From an uncultured Eubacteriales bacterium (lineage in GTDB: Bacteria; Bacillota; Clostridia; Christensenellales; Aristaeellaceae), in contig CACWZP010000010.1 of assembly GCA_902765395.1 (NCBI GenBank), positions 1 to 64,000 on the forward strand: a DNA stretch of 64,000 nt, written 5' to 3'. The position numbers and the translations under genes are program-made. The notes beneath the pieces were generated by a model. It ran no database searches and had not been told where the DNA came from. It saw only the letters and a program-made list of their open reading frames with translations. Shown here one piece after another: positions 26,462 through 41,400 of this stretch (the stretch's first letter is position 1; each line of letters begins with the position of its first letter).

Positions 26462-29400
26462 TCATGTCAGCTGGATGGCCTGCGGCGCTCGCCGGGAGCG
26501 CCGCAGGCCGCTTGGTTGACCGACGGTCAGCGTGTACCACACGTTCGCGGTGCCGCCGCCCTTGTAGATCTCGTGGATGTAGTACTTGCCAAAGGGCAGG
26601 GTGTCGATGAAGTAGACGCCGTTGGCCTGGGACACATAGTAGCCCATGTCGCCCTCCGTGTAATCGCCGTTGACGATCTCGGTGAGGTCCGCGCGAAGCA
26701 CCTTGAAGCGCGCGCCCTGCAGCGGCACGCTGTCGGTGTCGGTCTTCTTCAGGATCACCTTGCGGCTGTTGGCGGAGGCGTTCATCACCCGATACTCATA
26801 CTCCGCCGGCACAGCGGGCGTGGTCTCGGTGGCCGGCTCTGCCGCCCTGGTCTCCACCTTGGGCACTTCCTTGTACAGGGCCTCCGCTTCCGTTGCCAGC
26901 TTGCGCTCGAGCAGCATCGCGCCATCGTCGTCAATCGTCATGCGATAGACGACGGTCTTTTCGTCCGTGTTGCCCTCATAGCCCGCCGGCACAGCGGTCT
27001 CCTTCATGTAGTAGGTGCCCGCCGTCACCGTCTGGAACAGCACCGTGCCCTTGGGATAGGGCTTCGCGGTCTCCTCTTCCATGTAGGTGAGAGCGTTGGC
27101 GCCATCGGTCGTGCCGTCCGCGGACTTGCAGGTCGCCACGATCTTGTCATCGGCCATGGAAACGTCGGAATAGAGCGTGAACTCGGCACCGTCCAGCGGC
27201 TCGCCATAGCCGTCGATCTTGACGAAGCTGACATCCCCGCCGGCGACCGAGTTCGTCACCGTGACGGTGCCGGTCGAGGTCAGCAGGTCGTTGACATCGC
27301 TGTGGCCGCTGTAGGTGACCTCGCTGTAATCCGCGGGCAGATGCGCGGTCTCCTCCACGTAGTAGCCGTAGATCTTGCCCGTCTTGACGTCCTTCACATC
27401 CAGGCTAATGGTTTCGCTCCAGGGGTGATCGCCGCTTCCGGGAAGGGTGATGGTCTGGACCACGCCGTCATACGTCAGGGTGCCCGGCGCACGCGTCGCG
27501 CTGCCCTTGTTGAAGGTCGCGCCGATGCATTCGCCGCCAGCCAGGTTCATCGGGTAGAGCTCCACTTCCCTGACGTCGCTTCCGCCCAGCATTTCCATGG
27601 TGATTTCCACCTTTGCCTGGCCGTCGGTGGTAACCATGTATTGGCCGTTGCGCGTGATATTTATCCAGGTACTCCTTTCGCTGCACGCGTAAACCATGGT
27701 AACCGGGAAATTCTCTTCCTTCAGGAAGCGCTCCGCTACCACGGTGTTGTCCTCAGAGCCGTAGGGCTTCGCCATGACCATGATGTGGATCGTGCCGTCG
27801 TCGACCATGGAATAGCGGTGGATATCGAAGGTGGCTGAGGTGCCCGTGGTCTCGGTGCTGCCATTCATCCACTTCTTCTCGATGGTCAGCGACAGCCTCT
27901 CGCCAAACACGATGGTGGTCCGGCCGGCCGTGCCCGTGGCGTCAAGCCCGGCTTCTTCGCTCAAATTGCCAGGCAGGGTAAAGTTGTAGATGTTGCCGAT
28001 GCTGCCGGTCGACCCGGAGAGCGTGATATCTGATTCTCCCGTACGCGAGCAACCGATCGTCGTGGTGTTGTCGACGTTCTGGAAGCCGCCGTTGAAGGAG
28101 TAGGCCGCCCCGCAGCCGCCGGGGAACATCAGCGTGATGGATTCGCCGCTTTCCAGGTTGAGCGCAGAGTTGCTGGGCATGTCCGTATAGGTCAGCGTGC
28201 CGTCGTCGCCGATCTCCACGATATAGCCGTAGCCGTTATACACCCGCATCCCGTGCACCATCATGTTGTTGTTCTCGACGAGCTTGTGGGTGGTGTTGTT
28301 GATGATGGTCAGGTAGGCCGGCTCGGTGTAGTAGATCACCAGCTTGGTGCCATCCGCCTTGCTGAAATTATTGTTCGGCTTGCAGAACTTCCATTTGCCA
28401 GGATCCACATATCCGTTGATGGAATCCAGCTCGACCGACTCGACATAGCTGCCGGCGTTGGTATCCACTGCGTCGAACGCCCGCCAGAAGATCATGGTGT
28501 CCGTCTTGCCCTCATACTCCGCGCCGTACTGCTCCATCAGGTCAGCCACGATCGTATCGATCGGGTTCTGGTCCGCCGGCAGGCTGTAGCTGTCGTTTGA
28601 GTACATGAGCGTGGAGCTGGTGGGCACGTTGGTAAGGCTCTGGAGCCCGTGCACATAGCGCACCTCGACAGAGATGACCTGCTCCCACATGACCTCGCTT
28701 GAGCCCTTGGCCTTGCCCCTCAGGCCGATGCGGTCGTTGACAAACGTCCTAAGGCCCGTGGTCGCGCCCTCATAGACGCCGAACACGTCCATCGCGCCGC
28801 CGCGGGTGACGAAGGGCTCGGTGGTGTCGTCGCCCGTGACGTACACGCCGATGTCGGCGTTCCTGTTGAGGTCCTTCGCGGCGATGATGGCGTTGGTATT
28901 GAAGTTCAGGTACACGTTGCTGTCGACGGCGTCTTCGCCCGTCCCCATCGTGTTCCCGGACACCTTCGCCGCGCTGGAGAACACCAGTCGGGAGGTATCG
29001 CCGCCCACGCCGACCGCGCCGCCGTTCGCGGCGTTGTTGCCGGTGATGGCCGCGGTGCCGGACATGGTCATGCTGGCGCCGTCCTCCACATAGACCGCGC
29101 CGCCGTTTTGGCTGGCTTCACAGTCGTGGACGCGCGTGCTGCCGGTGAGGTTGACGGCCGCGCCTTCATAGCCGTAGATCGCGCCGCCGTCGCGCGCCTT
29201 GCCGTTTTTCAGCTCGGCGTTATGGACGGTCAGCGTCACCGTGCCTGTCGAATCCGGGTTCCCGACGGCGATGATGCCGCCCTGCTGCGCCGCGTCCCCC
29301 GCCTTCGAGCCGTCGAGGATGATGCTATCCACCTCGAAAGTGCCGGCTGTCGCCGCGAACATGCTGCCGCTGGTGGTGAACCCGCGGGAAATGGTAGTGG

Positions 29401-32400
29401 TGAAATTGCTCGCGCCGCCGGTAAACTCGCTGTCCGTGGTGGTGCGCAGCGTCAGCGTCCTGGACTTCTCCAGCCGGACCTCCTCCTGCAGGGTATAGCG
29501 GTCGTGGGTCTCGAGCAGGGTCTCGACGATCACGTTACCCGTAAGCTGGTTGGCCTGGTTGAACGCGCCGCGGTGGATTGAATCGCCGTTGCGGGTATAG
29601 GTGACGCTGTCCACCAGCTTGTCGTGGTAGGTCCAGGTCTTGCCGCCATCACCCGATACGCGGGCGAGGAACAGGAACCACTCCATCTCCTGCTCTCCGC
29701 CGTCGGTAGTCACGTTGATCGCGAAGGTCTTATCGTCCTGGTCGTTGATGAACGCGCGCAGGTCGGTCACGTTGGGATCGTCCACGGTGCCGAAGCGCGT
29801 GCCACGCGCGCCATGATCGTCGAAGAGCGTGTCGATGGTCTTGGGCACATAGACGCCGATCTTCGCGCTGGACGCCAGAGCGCCGGTGACGCGGATGATC
29901 TCGTTGCTGTCCTCGCTGAGCACCACGTTCTTCTGCTGCCTGGAGGCGTCCACGTTGTTGTAGACGAACGGATTGCCGGAGAAGCTGATGCGGGCGTTCG
30001 CTCCGCCGACGTTGATCGCGCCGCCCTCTGCCCCGCTGGCGGTGTTGCCGGACACGCTGCCGCCAGACATGGTCATGCCGACGCCATCCGCCAGGTAGAC
30101 GCCCGCGCCGCTGACCGCCTTGTTGCCGGCGATGGCGCCGCCGGTCATGGTCACGCTTGCGCCGGTCGCCGCGTACACCGCGCCGCCGTTCTCGCTGGCT
30201 GTATTGTTGGTCATCGTGCCGGCTTTGAAGGTCATGTCGCCGCCGTCCAGATAGACCGCGCCGCCATTGTCCGCCCTGTTGCCGGTGAGGGTGCCGCCGG
30301 TCACGGCCAGGTCGCCGCCGACCCAGATGCCGCCGCCGTCGCCGGTAGCCGTGTTGTTGCTGATGGTGCCGCTGGTCAGGGTCACGTCGCCCTCGGCGCA
30401 GATGCCGCCGCCGTTGCCGGTGGCCGTGTTGCCGCTGGCCGTGTTGCCGCTGGCCGTGACATTGGTGAGCGTGATGGCGCTATTGCCATTGGAGCTCACC
30501 GCGCCGCCGTTTCCGGAGGCGGTGTTGTTCCTGAACACGACGCCGCTGATGGCCAGCTCACTGCCCTCGGGCTGGTGGAGGCTGATGGCGCCGCCATTCT
30601 CCCCCGCCTTGTTGTTGGTGAACTGGGCGTTGGTCAGCTTCTTGATTTCAGCGTCTTCGGCCGCGTAGATCGCGCCGCCGTCCCCGCTGGTTTCGTTGTC
30701 GGTGAACACCGCCGTGCGGCCGGAACCGCCGTCCACATCCAGCGTCGAATCGGACGCCACGCGCACTGCGCCGCCATTGAAGCTCTTGATCAGGGTGTTC
30801 TGCCGGATGGTCAGCAGCGAGCTGTCGGTCACCTGGATCGCGGTCGCGGCGATGCCGGCGCTCTTCTGGCCGTTGAGGTTGATGTTGTTCAGGGTCAGCT
30901 CCGCGCCGTTTGTGACGGTAATCATCGCGCTGCCGCTATCGCTGAGCTTGATCTCCGCCCTGCCGGTGTCGCTGGTGCGGGTCGTGGCGAACACGTACCG
31001 GTCGTCGGTCGTCGCCGTCCTGGCCGCCGTGGTAAGCGTCAGCGGATGGCTGCCGTCATAGGTCGTCGGGGTCATGGTCAGATCCTTCAGCGCCTGCAGC
31101 TTCAGCGCGGCGTTCGATGCGACGCTGCTGCCCGCCTTGGTCACGAGTGCATGGCTTTCCGCCGCCGCGAAGCCTTCCTCCAGCGAGGCATAGACCGCGG
31201 GCCGCGTCACACCGTCCCTGCCGATCTCATACAGCAGCTTTCCGCTGTCGTCCGTCAGCTTGCAGACGGCCTCCGTGTTCGCAATGTGATAATAGCCGTC
31301 CTGTTGTTTTTCATAGGTCTCGTATTCGTTACCCCTGATCCACTCGGACAGGGTGTACTCATCCTCACCCGTGATGACCAGCTTGTAGAGGCGGTCGTTT
31401 TCAACATAGAAGGTCCTGCGGTTGCTGCCGTTTCTCTCGGGATAGGTTCCTTCCTTCAGGAAGTAGGTGCCCAGCGGCAATCCGCTCAGGAACACTTCGC
31501 CCTTCTTGAGCGTCTTGCCCTCCAGATCCTTGAACTTCGCGGTACCGTCGGCGGATACGAAGGGGTCGGGATAGTATACGCCGTCGCGGGACCAGGCCTC
31601 CAGCTGGGGATAGCCGTCCACAAAGGTCGCCGGGTTGCCGTCGCCATCCGGCGATTCCGGCGCGTAGATGGTGAAGCCCGCGCCGGGAAGCACCGCGCCA
31701 TTGCCGTCGACCTTCATAAAGCGCGCGGTATAGTCGTTGCGGATGTTGACGATACCCTCGCCTTCGCTGGCCAGGTTGGTGGTCAGGATGGCCTTGCCGT
31801 TGTCGTCCAGCAGGTAAACGCCGAAGAAGATGCCGTTGCCGGTGGTAGTGCGCTGCACCATCGTCTGCGCGTTGGGCACGTTCAGCGGGCCGTCGCCATC
31901 CCACAGCGCCGGATCGTTGTCGTGGGTCAGCGAAGGCGTGCCGACGAGGAGCAGGTAGACGGCGTTGTTGGGCTTGAAGCTATTGGGAGTCACCGTCTCC
32001 TTCATATAATACACGCCGATGGGCAGGGACGGGAAGTCCACCTTGCCCTTGTCGTCCTCGCCATCCATGGACTCCGCCACTGCCCCAGCGATCTCCTGGG
32101 TGCAGGCCCTGTCGGTGTACAGCTTGAACTCGGCCCCGGGCACAGCGACGCCCTTGTTGTCGATCTTCTGGAAGAACACGTTGTGCATCTTGCTCCAGTA
32201 GACCATGTTGGGGTCCATGTTCGGCAGGCGAACGCCGGCCAGGTGCTCACCGTCGGAGCAGAAGGTGGTGCCGTCGTCCAGGGCGTTGCGGAACAACTCC
32301 AGGCTCTTGCCGGAGACCGAAGCACCACTCTTTATGATCGCGAACTGTTCGCTGGCCTGCTGGTGGAGACCCTGCTCGGGCCACACCCAGATGCTGGTGG

Positions 32401-35400
32401 CGCTGTCAGTCAGCTCGTCGGTGATGCAGATGGACCGGGCGTTTGCGTTTACGTATCCAGCCAGGTAGATATCCTGGCGAGCGTGATCCCTGACGCCGCC
32501 GTTGGTCACCTTCTTGGCGTCCGTATCGGCATAGATGATATTGCGGCTGAACTGCGGGCCGCCGGAGATATTCAGCGTACTGCCCTCGACGAGGTAGATG
32601 CAAGCGCCCTTCTGGGACGTGAGAATATCGCCGCCGCGCGAGATATAGCCGTTCTTCGTGAAGACAGGGCTGTCCTCGAGGTTCAGCGTCACCTTCTGCT
32701 TCAGGTAGATCGCGCCGCCCTGGTTGGCATAGCAGCCGGTGATGGTCGTATTGCCCTTGATGGTGATAGCGCTGTCATCGGTCTCCATATACACGGCGCC
32801 GCTGAAGCCGTTCTTGTTGGCGATGCTCACGGCGCAGTTACTGATGCTGGTCGGACGGGTTGAGCCGTTCTGGAGCGTGAGCGCCTTGGTCTTGCTGTAG
32901 ATCGCGCCGCCGTAGCCCGCGCTGCGGGTGACGGAACAGTTATCGAACTCGGTGCCGGAAATGGTCACCCTGGACGCATTGTCAGCGTTTTCACAATACA
33001 GCGCGCCGCCATAGTTATGGGCCGTGCTGTTGAGCACAGAGCAGTCGGTGATTTCAACCGTCTTCGCCCGGGTATAGACCGAGCCGCCATAACCGTAAGA
33101 GTTGTTTGTGCCGGAAGTTCTGCAGCCGTCGAAGGTCGTGCCGATGATCGTCGTGTTGACCCTGTTGGCCTGATCTGAGCCATGATTGATCGCGCCGCCG
33201 CAGCCCTTGGCATAGCATCCCGTAAAGTCGCAGTTCTCCACCGTCAGGTTTCCGGCCTTTGAATTGACCGCGCCGCCGTTGGAATACTGATCGCTGTTAA
33301 TCGTATAGCAATTGACGAAGCCACAGTTCTCGATCGTCGTCGTGGCGCTTGTCGAATTGTTGTTGTGATAGACCGCGCCACCCTCGGAGGCGCTGTAGCA
33401 GTTCTCGAACGCTACGCCCTGGATAAAGAGCTGTGCTCCACTGGAATAAATCGCGCCGCCGGTGTAGCCGCAGCTGTCAACGATGGACGTGCCGTATTCT
33501 CCAATGCTATCGTTTTCACCGCTATTGATGGTCAGGTTTACCGCATAGATCGCCGCGCCATGGCACCTCTTGCTTGAATCAATCACGGCGTTGCAGTTGA
33601 TAAACTTGACCGTAGCTTCATTTTTCTCCGCGTCATAGGCGCCATTCACCGTCACCGGCGCATCTGCATTCTTGGCATAGATCGCCCCGCCGACCTGGTG
33701 GCCACTCTCTACTCTTCCGTACTGCAGCGTCGTGCCCGGATTGATGACGACAGCGCCATGTTCGGCCTCGATCAGCCTGTAGTCGCCCTTGCTGGCTGTC
33801 TTGTCCCTGCGGCCGTCCAGAGTGATGTTCTCCAGCTTGAAGGTGGAGGCTGCGTTGTTCAGCTTGAACAGCGGGTTGTTGCTGTTGGTGCGCGAAATGG
33901 TGCAGACGGTGCCTTCCTCGCCCCGATAGGGATAAGGCTCATCACTCTTCCCCGCCGTAGTCAGGGTCACGGGCTTCGTGGGGAAGTTCGTGATGGCATT
34001 GGTCTGGAAGAGGGTGTAATCCTGCACCAGCATCTTGATGTAGACAGGTTCGCCCTCGATCTGGTCAAATTCGCCCAGTGCGGTGGTCAGCCTCTGATAG
34101 ACCGCAGGCGTGCCGTTGGGGCGCTGCAGCGTATTGCCTTCCGCGTCCGTGATCTTGCACAGATACTGGCCCCAGTAGATTTTGGTGTCGGTCGGGGACG
34201 ACTGGTAGCCATAGAGCAGGCTGTTCCGGTCGTTCGAGAAGTTGCCCAGGTAGTTGGCGCTGGGTGTGTCATAGGTGCCGAAGGGGTCGCCTTCATTGCC
34301 GTGCCTGGAAAAGACGCCGGAACTGTCGGTCGCATACACGCCGATTCTGGCATTGGTGCCGAGGTTCTGCGTATTGATGACGGCGTTGCTGTCGTGGTTG
34401 AGCGCGACGTTGTGCTGGTTTTCGGCATCCTCGCTGCAGGTGTTGTCTTGCACCTGGACATCGCCCTCGAAGTACAACCTTGCGCCAGTGCCGCCCGCCG
34501 AAATCGCGCCGCCGTTGATGTTGGTGGCGATGTTGCCGGTGATGCCGATGCCCGCGGCAATGCTCTGCTGCGTCTGCTCCGACTGCTTGAGAATCACCTT
34601 CGCATTGTTCACCGCGAAGACCGCGCTGCCGTAGGCAGCCTGGTTTTCAGTGATCTTACAGTCTTCGATTGTAACAGACGAAGTGTTTGCGCTGTAATTC
34701 GAATACACCGCGCCGCCGTTGCCGGTCGCGCTGCAACCGTTGATGGTGCTGTTCTTGATGGTCGCAGCCGAATTGGCCTGCTTGTATTCCAGATACACCG
34801 CGCCGCCGTTCTGTCCGGCCGTGCAGCCGTCGAATACGCAGCGCTGCTTGATTTCGCCGCCTTCAACGGTCGCGTCGATCGTTACTGTCTTGGCGCGCGT
34901 CCACACCGCACCGCCGTTCTTGGCCGCGCTGCAGCTGGCGCCGTCCGCATTGTTGGGATCCGCAGAGAACACGCAGCCTTTGATCGTCGTGGTATCCTGG
35001 GTCGAATCTCCTCGGCTGTTCTGGTAGTGGCACACAGCGCCGCCGATTGCGGTGAACGAGCTGCATCCATAGAACCAGGAATCCGTGATTTCCAGTTTAT
35101 ATGTGGAAGCGAGCACGGCGCCGCCCTCTTCCTGTGCCATGCAGTTCTTAAACTTGGTGCCGCTGATGGTGGCTTTGCTGTTGTTGCCCTGTCCGCCGAG
35201 GTGCAGCGCGCCGCCCTCCCTTATAGAGGAGACGCAGTCTTCAAAGTAGCTGTTCTGAACATTGGCGATTTGAGCCTTGGAATTGATCGCACCGCCATAA
35301 TGCTGCAAGGCTGTGGGATCATAGCGATTCTCCGCGCGGCAGCTCACGAAGCGGGTGTTTATAACATCCAGAGTTGAATTGGCCCATACCTGGGCATAAT

Positions 35401-38400
35401 TATCGCCGAAGTAATGGTTGACCGCGCCGCCTTCCTTACCGGCCCAGCATTTGCTTATGTCGCAGTTGTTAAACTCCAGCTTGGGCAGGTAGCACTGGAT
35501 CGCGCCGCCACTGCCATTGGACGTACCAGAGGAACAGTTATTGATAATGCTGTCCTTGAATAACAGTTTTGTTGTACTGTTCGTATTACTCGGTACGGTC
35601 TGATAGACTGCCACAGCGCCGCCCTGGCCCTTGCAGCTGCAGTTCTCGAAATCGCAGTTTTGGACCGTTACCCCACTATCAACCGTTACCCCACTATCAT
35701 TGGTCTTCACATGACCCATGATCGCGCCGCCGCTGATCAGCGTATCGCAGGCTTCAAACCTGCAATACTCGATTTTCAGGCTTTTGACATTCCTTCCAGA
35801 TACTGCGCCGCCGCCATATCCCTTGTCATTGTTATCCTTGATGTTGTCCTTGCAGCTACATTCGACAAATCCACAGCCACGGATTGTTACTGAATAATTG
35901 CTGTTCGTAGTCGTATAGATCGCGCCGCCGTTACCGCCGGGATTATCCTTATTAGTGCCATTGGCCTTTGCCACGCAGCCAACGAACACGATACCGGGGT
36001 TATTCAGAGGGGTTTTTTTGCCGTTGGCATCTACAGAAACGCCGCACTGAGTGCCACCGTCTATACTGAGATCGTGGGAACCGCTGTAGTAAATCGCTCC
36101 GCCGTGTCCGCCCAAATTGTTAGTATGCGCCTCCGCGAAGCAGTTTTCAAAGCGCGTGCTTCCGCTTGTGCCGGTGACGCTCAGCGTGGCGCTGCCCTCG
36201 GCATAGATCGCACCGCCGCCCCTGGCGTGGAGATTGCTGAACAGGCCCGCATTTACGGTCACAGTGCCGTTATTGGCGTAAATCGCGCCGCCGCGGCCAT
36301 TGCTGGTGTCACTATAGGCCTTGAATTCAACATTGCGCAGGGTCGTGCCGGCAGAGATGTTCAGCTTGCCGTCCGAAACGTTGATCAGGCCGCCCTTGGT
36401 GGCTGTCTCCGCCTTGCGCCCCTTGGTGCTGCCGCCATCCAGCACGATGTTGGTCAGGGTGATATTGCTGTCTTCGTTGGACACGTTGAAGCAGCTGTTG
36501 CTGTTTCCGCTGCCATACCGATAGATGGTTGCGCGATCCCTCTGCCCCGCGTAGGGGAAGGTCGCGTCATCCTTGCCGGCAGTGGTCAGCGTCATAGTCT
36601 TGCTCGGGAACACCAGCGCGGCAGCTTGCTGGATGGTATACTCGTCCACCAACATCTTCACAGCCGCGGGCGTAGCCGTGGCAGTATGGGCGTCATCGGT
36701 ATACAGCGTTCCGGCATAGGCCGTGAAGGCGTCCGAAAGCTTCGTATACACGGCAGGGCCGTTGTTGTCGTACAGGGTATTCCCGGCAGCGTCCGTGATC
36801 TTGCAGATGCCGGGCGTGAAAGTAATGGTGCCGTCCCGCTCGACAGAGGCGACTTTGAAGCTGTTGACCGCGGAATCCTCGTCCGCGAACTGGTCAGAGG
36901 TCGCCATGGCGGTGGCTGCGGAAGCCGTCAGCACGAGCTGCGCGCCATCGGGAATATCGGTCAGGTTTTGATATGCGCCTGCTGCAAGGGCAAGGCTCTC
37001 ACGGGCCTCGCCAGCCACCGAAACGCTGACGGTCAGGCTGTCGCCGGTGCTGTTTTTGACGGTCACGACGTGCGTATCGCGCTGCGGCTTGTCCCAAACG
37101 GCGTAGAGCGTCATGGGGCCCGATACGGCGTTTTCTTCGCTCTCAAAATCATAGATGGCGTTTGTCGTCTTGTCCGTCGTCCAGCCAAGGAACGCGATGC
37201 CCTCCGCCGTGGGATAGACGGGGGCGGGGCTGGGCTGCGGGGCCTTTGCGCCCTTGTCGACGGCATACTGATAGACCAGCCGGTTGCCGTCGCGGTCGTT
37301 GTAGCCCTCCATCTCCGTCGTCCACACGCCGCCGTTGGCGTCATAGCTGACCAGCGGCTGGGCGGTGAAGGTGACGGTGGAATCCGTGGGGCTGTACCTG
37401 AGTTTGCCGTTTACCACCTTGCCGGTCTGGACATTGTAGACGCGCAGGATCGCCGGGTCCGCGAACTCATGGTAGGAAGGCTCGTTGTAGATGGTATAGA
37501 GATAGCCGTTCTTGGGGGTGTTGAACGTGACCGTATAGGTCTGCTCGTTGTCCACCTTGCTCATGTCGTGGTTGACCTCCAGGACGGCAGTCTTTCCCGC
37601 TTCGACGCTCACGGTGGCGTTCTTGCCGCTCATGGGCACCTGGTCCTGCCCGGTCCCGGCTTCGTTGACGCGGTACATCACCGTTGCAATGCCAAAGCTG
37701 AGCCGGATATTCTCAAAATTCGAAGAGGTCTCGTTCTTCAGGATGATATTGATCAGCTGGTTGTTGGTGAAGTCGACCGTCACGGCATCGGTGACGGTAA
37801 AGCTGTCCTGCAGCGTCACGCCGAGGTCGCTGCTGCCATGCTTCACCTTTGTCTCGTAGCCGACGATCTCCGTCTCGGTCACCGTCAGATGCGCGCCCTT
37901 GGGCACGGACAGCACCTTGTTCTGGCCCTTGGCCAGCTCGAAGGTCATCACGCCGTTCACAAAGCCGCCTTCGTTGTAGTCTTTATTCGGGCCCTCGCCG
38001 GTCACAGTGGCGGTGTAGGTGAAGGACTGCACGTTGCCCGCATAGCCATTGACGGTATTCGTTACGGTGATGTCGCGCATCGGGCGCGTGTTGGTGAAGG
38101 CGATGGAACGCAGCTCCTGCGTGATGGAGCCGATATCGACATCGGCCACCTCGCCGTCGTTGATCCTGGCGACGGTGGTATAGTGCGACGCCAGCGCGGG
38201 GATCTCCGGGGCCTGCTCCACCTTCAGATCAGCGCCCATGGGGATGACCAGGGCAACGCTCTTCTCACTTTCGCCCTTGCCAAAGGTAAAGGGAATGACC
38301 GCTTTGCCATCGTCGTCGGTGGTGATGGGATGCTCGGGGTCGTCGGACATATCATAGCCCTTCGCAGCTCCGCCCTCGCCCGCCAGGGTGACGGTCACGT

Positions 38401-41400
38401 TCCAGGTCTCCGGCGCGGACACCTTGTTGACCAGCTTCACGCTCAGGTCGAAGTTGGCCATTTTGCGGTCGTTGTCGAAGGTGATAACCGCCCCGTCGTC
38501 CGTCACGTCAAAGGCGAAGATATTGTCCGCGGCATCGGCATCCTCAATGGCCTCGCCGGCGCCTTCCGCGGGCATGGTAAGGGCGGAGACCCCGACGCTG
38601 TAGTCGTCGTTCACGGTCTCCGTGATGGTCATGGTTGCGCCGACCGGCGCGACAAGCTCCAGCTTGGCCGACTCGTCGTTCGTAGGCGACAGGGTGAAGG
38701 TCGTCCGGCCGTTCGCCGTGGCGGCGATCCCCTCCGCGAGGACATAGCCGTTGATGGGCGTGCCGTCCGCCTCGGCCAGGGTGACGGCGAATCCAAAGTC
38801 AACGGGCGCGTCCCCCACCAGCCGGTCATCCAGGTTCTTGTTCAGGTTGACCGCCGCCTGCCGGCGAGTGTCGGTGATGGTGACGACGCAGTCGCCGTTC
38901 AGCGGGTACGCGCCGCTCACCGGCGCGATCGCCTGCCCACTCTCCTGTTCGACAGCCGCGTAGGTCGTCTGATAGTTGGAGGGTGCTTCCTCGATGGTAT
39001 AGCTGCCCACCGGGAGCGGTGAGATGGTCAGATCCCTGTTGATGGCGACATCCCGCAGTACGATGGTGCCGGGAGTGTTGCCCTTCGTGGTCGTGATCTC
39101 ATAGTCCGGCGTGCCGGTGATGCTGTAGTCCGTCCTGCGGATGGCCGTGGAAGTGATGGTAATGGTGAAGGTATCCCGCTCGTCCACGCCCTGGCCATCC
39201 GATTGCTTCAGGATCTTCAGCGTCAGGCCGTTCCAGATGACGTTGGTGTGGCTGCCGTCCCTGAGCTTGCCCTTGTAGCCGTATTCATCGTTGATGAAGC
39301 AGTTCAAGTTGGCGGTCATGTCGTAGTCCGCCATGGCGAACATCTCGTTGATCTCCCGGTGGCCCTGTGCGGCGCGCACGCCGATCTTCGCGCCTGCATC
39401 GAGGCCCGGCTCGAGCACGTTGATGATGCTGCCGCTGTCCGCGCCAATGAACAGGTTGGCATCCTCGCCCTGGTCGTTGAGGTTGTCGTAAATCACGGGG
39501 GAGCCGGACAGGTTGACCAGCGCGTCGATGTTCGTGGTCGCGACCGCGCCGTCGCTGGCGCCGACATTGTTCTCAATGCGGCCGCCGGTCATGTTCAGCG
39601 CGCCGCTTTCAATGTAGATGGCGGAGCCGTTCGCGGCGGCATTGCCCTCGATGCGGCTGCCAGCGGGCATGTTGACGGTGCCCTCGCTGTAGATCGCGCC
39701 GCCCTTGCCGTCGGTCCGGGAATTCCGCAGTATCGTCCCATCGCTCAGGTTCAGCACGCCCGTGCTGTGCACAAGTCCGCCGTCCACCGTGGACGTGAAG
39801 TCGTCCTTTGCGCCGTCCAGCACGACCTTGCCCAGCGTCAGCGTGCCGGCGCTGCTGATCATGCTGCCGCCGTCCCCGCCGCGGGTGACGATGGCCGCGT
39901 CCGCGGGAGCGTCCGGATCGTCCCCGGTCCTGTCAGCCCTGAAGGGGACGCTGGCAGTGGGGGCTTCGCTGGCGGTGTCCGCCGTGGTCAGGACGATGTT
40001 CTCATCCGCCTGGACATCGAACACGTCGGTGGCGGGCATGATATAGTCATCGATCATCTGGATGGTGGCCACGCCGTCAAAGACGGTATCGCCCGGGTTT
40101 TGACGGATATAGGCCAGCGCGCTCTTGAAGGACTCAAACGTCTGCTCCGTGCCTTGCTTGTCCACCACCTTGCAGACGACGTGCAGGGTGTTCACGAAGG
40201 TCACGGTCACGTCGCCGTCTTCCTGCTTCACGGCATACTTGAAGACCCTGCCGCTGTCGTCCAGGTCGACGACGGCTTCAGGGAGGGAAGTCGTTTCGGT
40301 CTTGTATTCCCGGTTCTCGGCCTCGGTGATGGCCGCGGTCACGCCTACGGGCAGGGTGAGTTCGATGGACTGCTCCGGCTTCAGGTCAAAGTCCGTTTTG
40401 CCGTCCCAGTCCGTCGTCAGCGTCGTGCCATCGGCATTGTATACCGTATAGCTGCGAATGACGCGGTTGCCGTCGTCCTTGGTCAGGGCCAGCGTGAAAT
40501 GGAAGTCCGTGTCCACGGATTCCGGGCGCTGGTCGCCCACCAGCGCCGCCTTGGTCACCGTCAGCTTCACGGTCTCCGGGGCGATCAGGTTGCGGATGGT
40601 GATGGTCCCTTCCGTCTCTTCAGGCAGGTAGACCTCGTCCCCGAAGGAGGGCACGGTCTCCAGCACGTAGTAGTAGTAGGGCTTGAAATCGCCGTTGGCA
40701 TAGTAGTACTGGTCCAGGCCTTCGATCTGCACGGAATCGTTCCCGGCTTCGAAGCCCTGTCCCTCGCGCACCTTTTCAAGACTTGCGACAAACGCGGTCA
40801 TCTCGTCGTTGTCGACACCGTCCACGCGCGTCCCGTCAGGGATCGGCTCCTTCGAGCGGTACACATCGAAGGTGACCTCCGACTGCTGGGCGAGCTGTTC
40901 GGCCGTCAGCGGTCTGCCGTCCCGGTCGACCCACTCCTTCAAAACGGTCAGCGCGGTGGCTTCCTTGTTGTAGGCGATGTAGATGCCGGAATCGGAGATG
41001 GGATACTCGCGAACGTAGCGGTTCAGCAGGTCCTCGCCGTCGATGCCCGCGATGGCTGTCTCCTCGATGGAGTAGGTGATCTCGCGGTCCTGGTCGTCCC
41101 GGGCGGGCAGGTCGGCGAAGGTCGTGTTGTCATAAGGCTCATTCGCGGTCAGCGTCTTGGCCCTGGGCTGGTCATTTTCGTCCAATACGGGCGTGGGTCC
41201 CCCGCCGTCCACGGACTGGTACAGCTGGACAGTGACGCTCGCAACCGCCCCGGGCCAGTCGTTCCCCTGCCAGGTGGCCATCACGGGGATGGTGACCCGC
41301 GCCTTCTTGTTGTCCAGCGTCTGGCTGTCGTAGGATTCCGTCAGGTTAATCGCCGTTTTCCCCTCGGGCAGGCCCGCCAGGATCTCCGGGATCAGCGCCT

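Noticed and set aside
26310-26540. Alternative frame after the giant gene that contains 'ALPASA', resembling a sortase motif
   Set aside because: It is not LPXTG, is not followed by a TM helix and positive tail, and needs a frameshift. It does not rescue the missing anchor.
29624-32863. Plus-strand open frame of over 1,000 codons opposite the giant gene
   Set aside because: Composition (Val/Ala/Gly/His/Arg-rich, no domain) is what the antisense of a repetitive GC-rich gene gives; no ribosome site or promoter. Same for 39203-43234 and 36074-39022.
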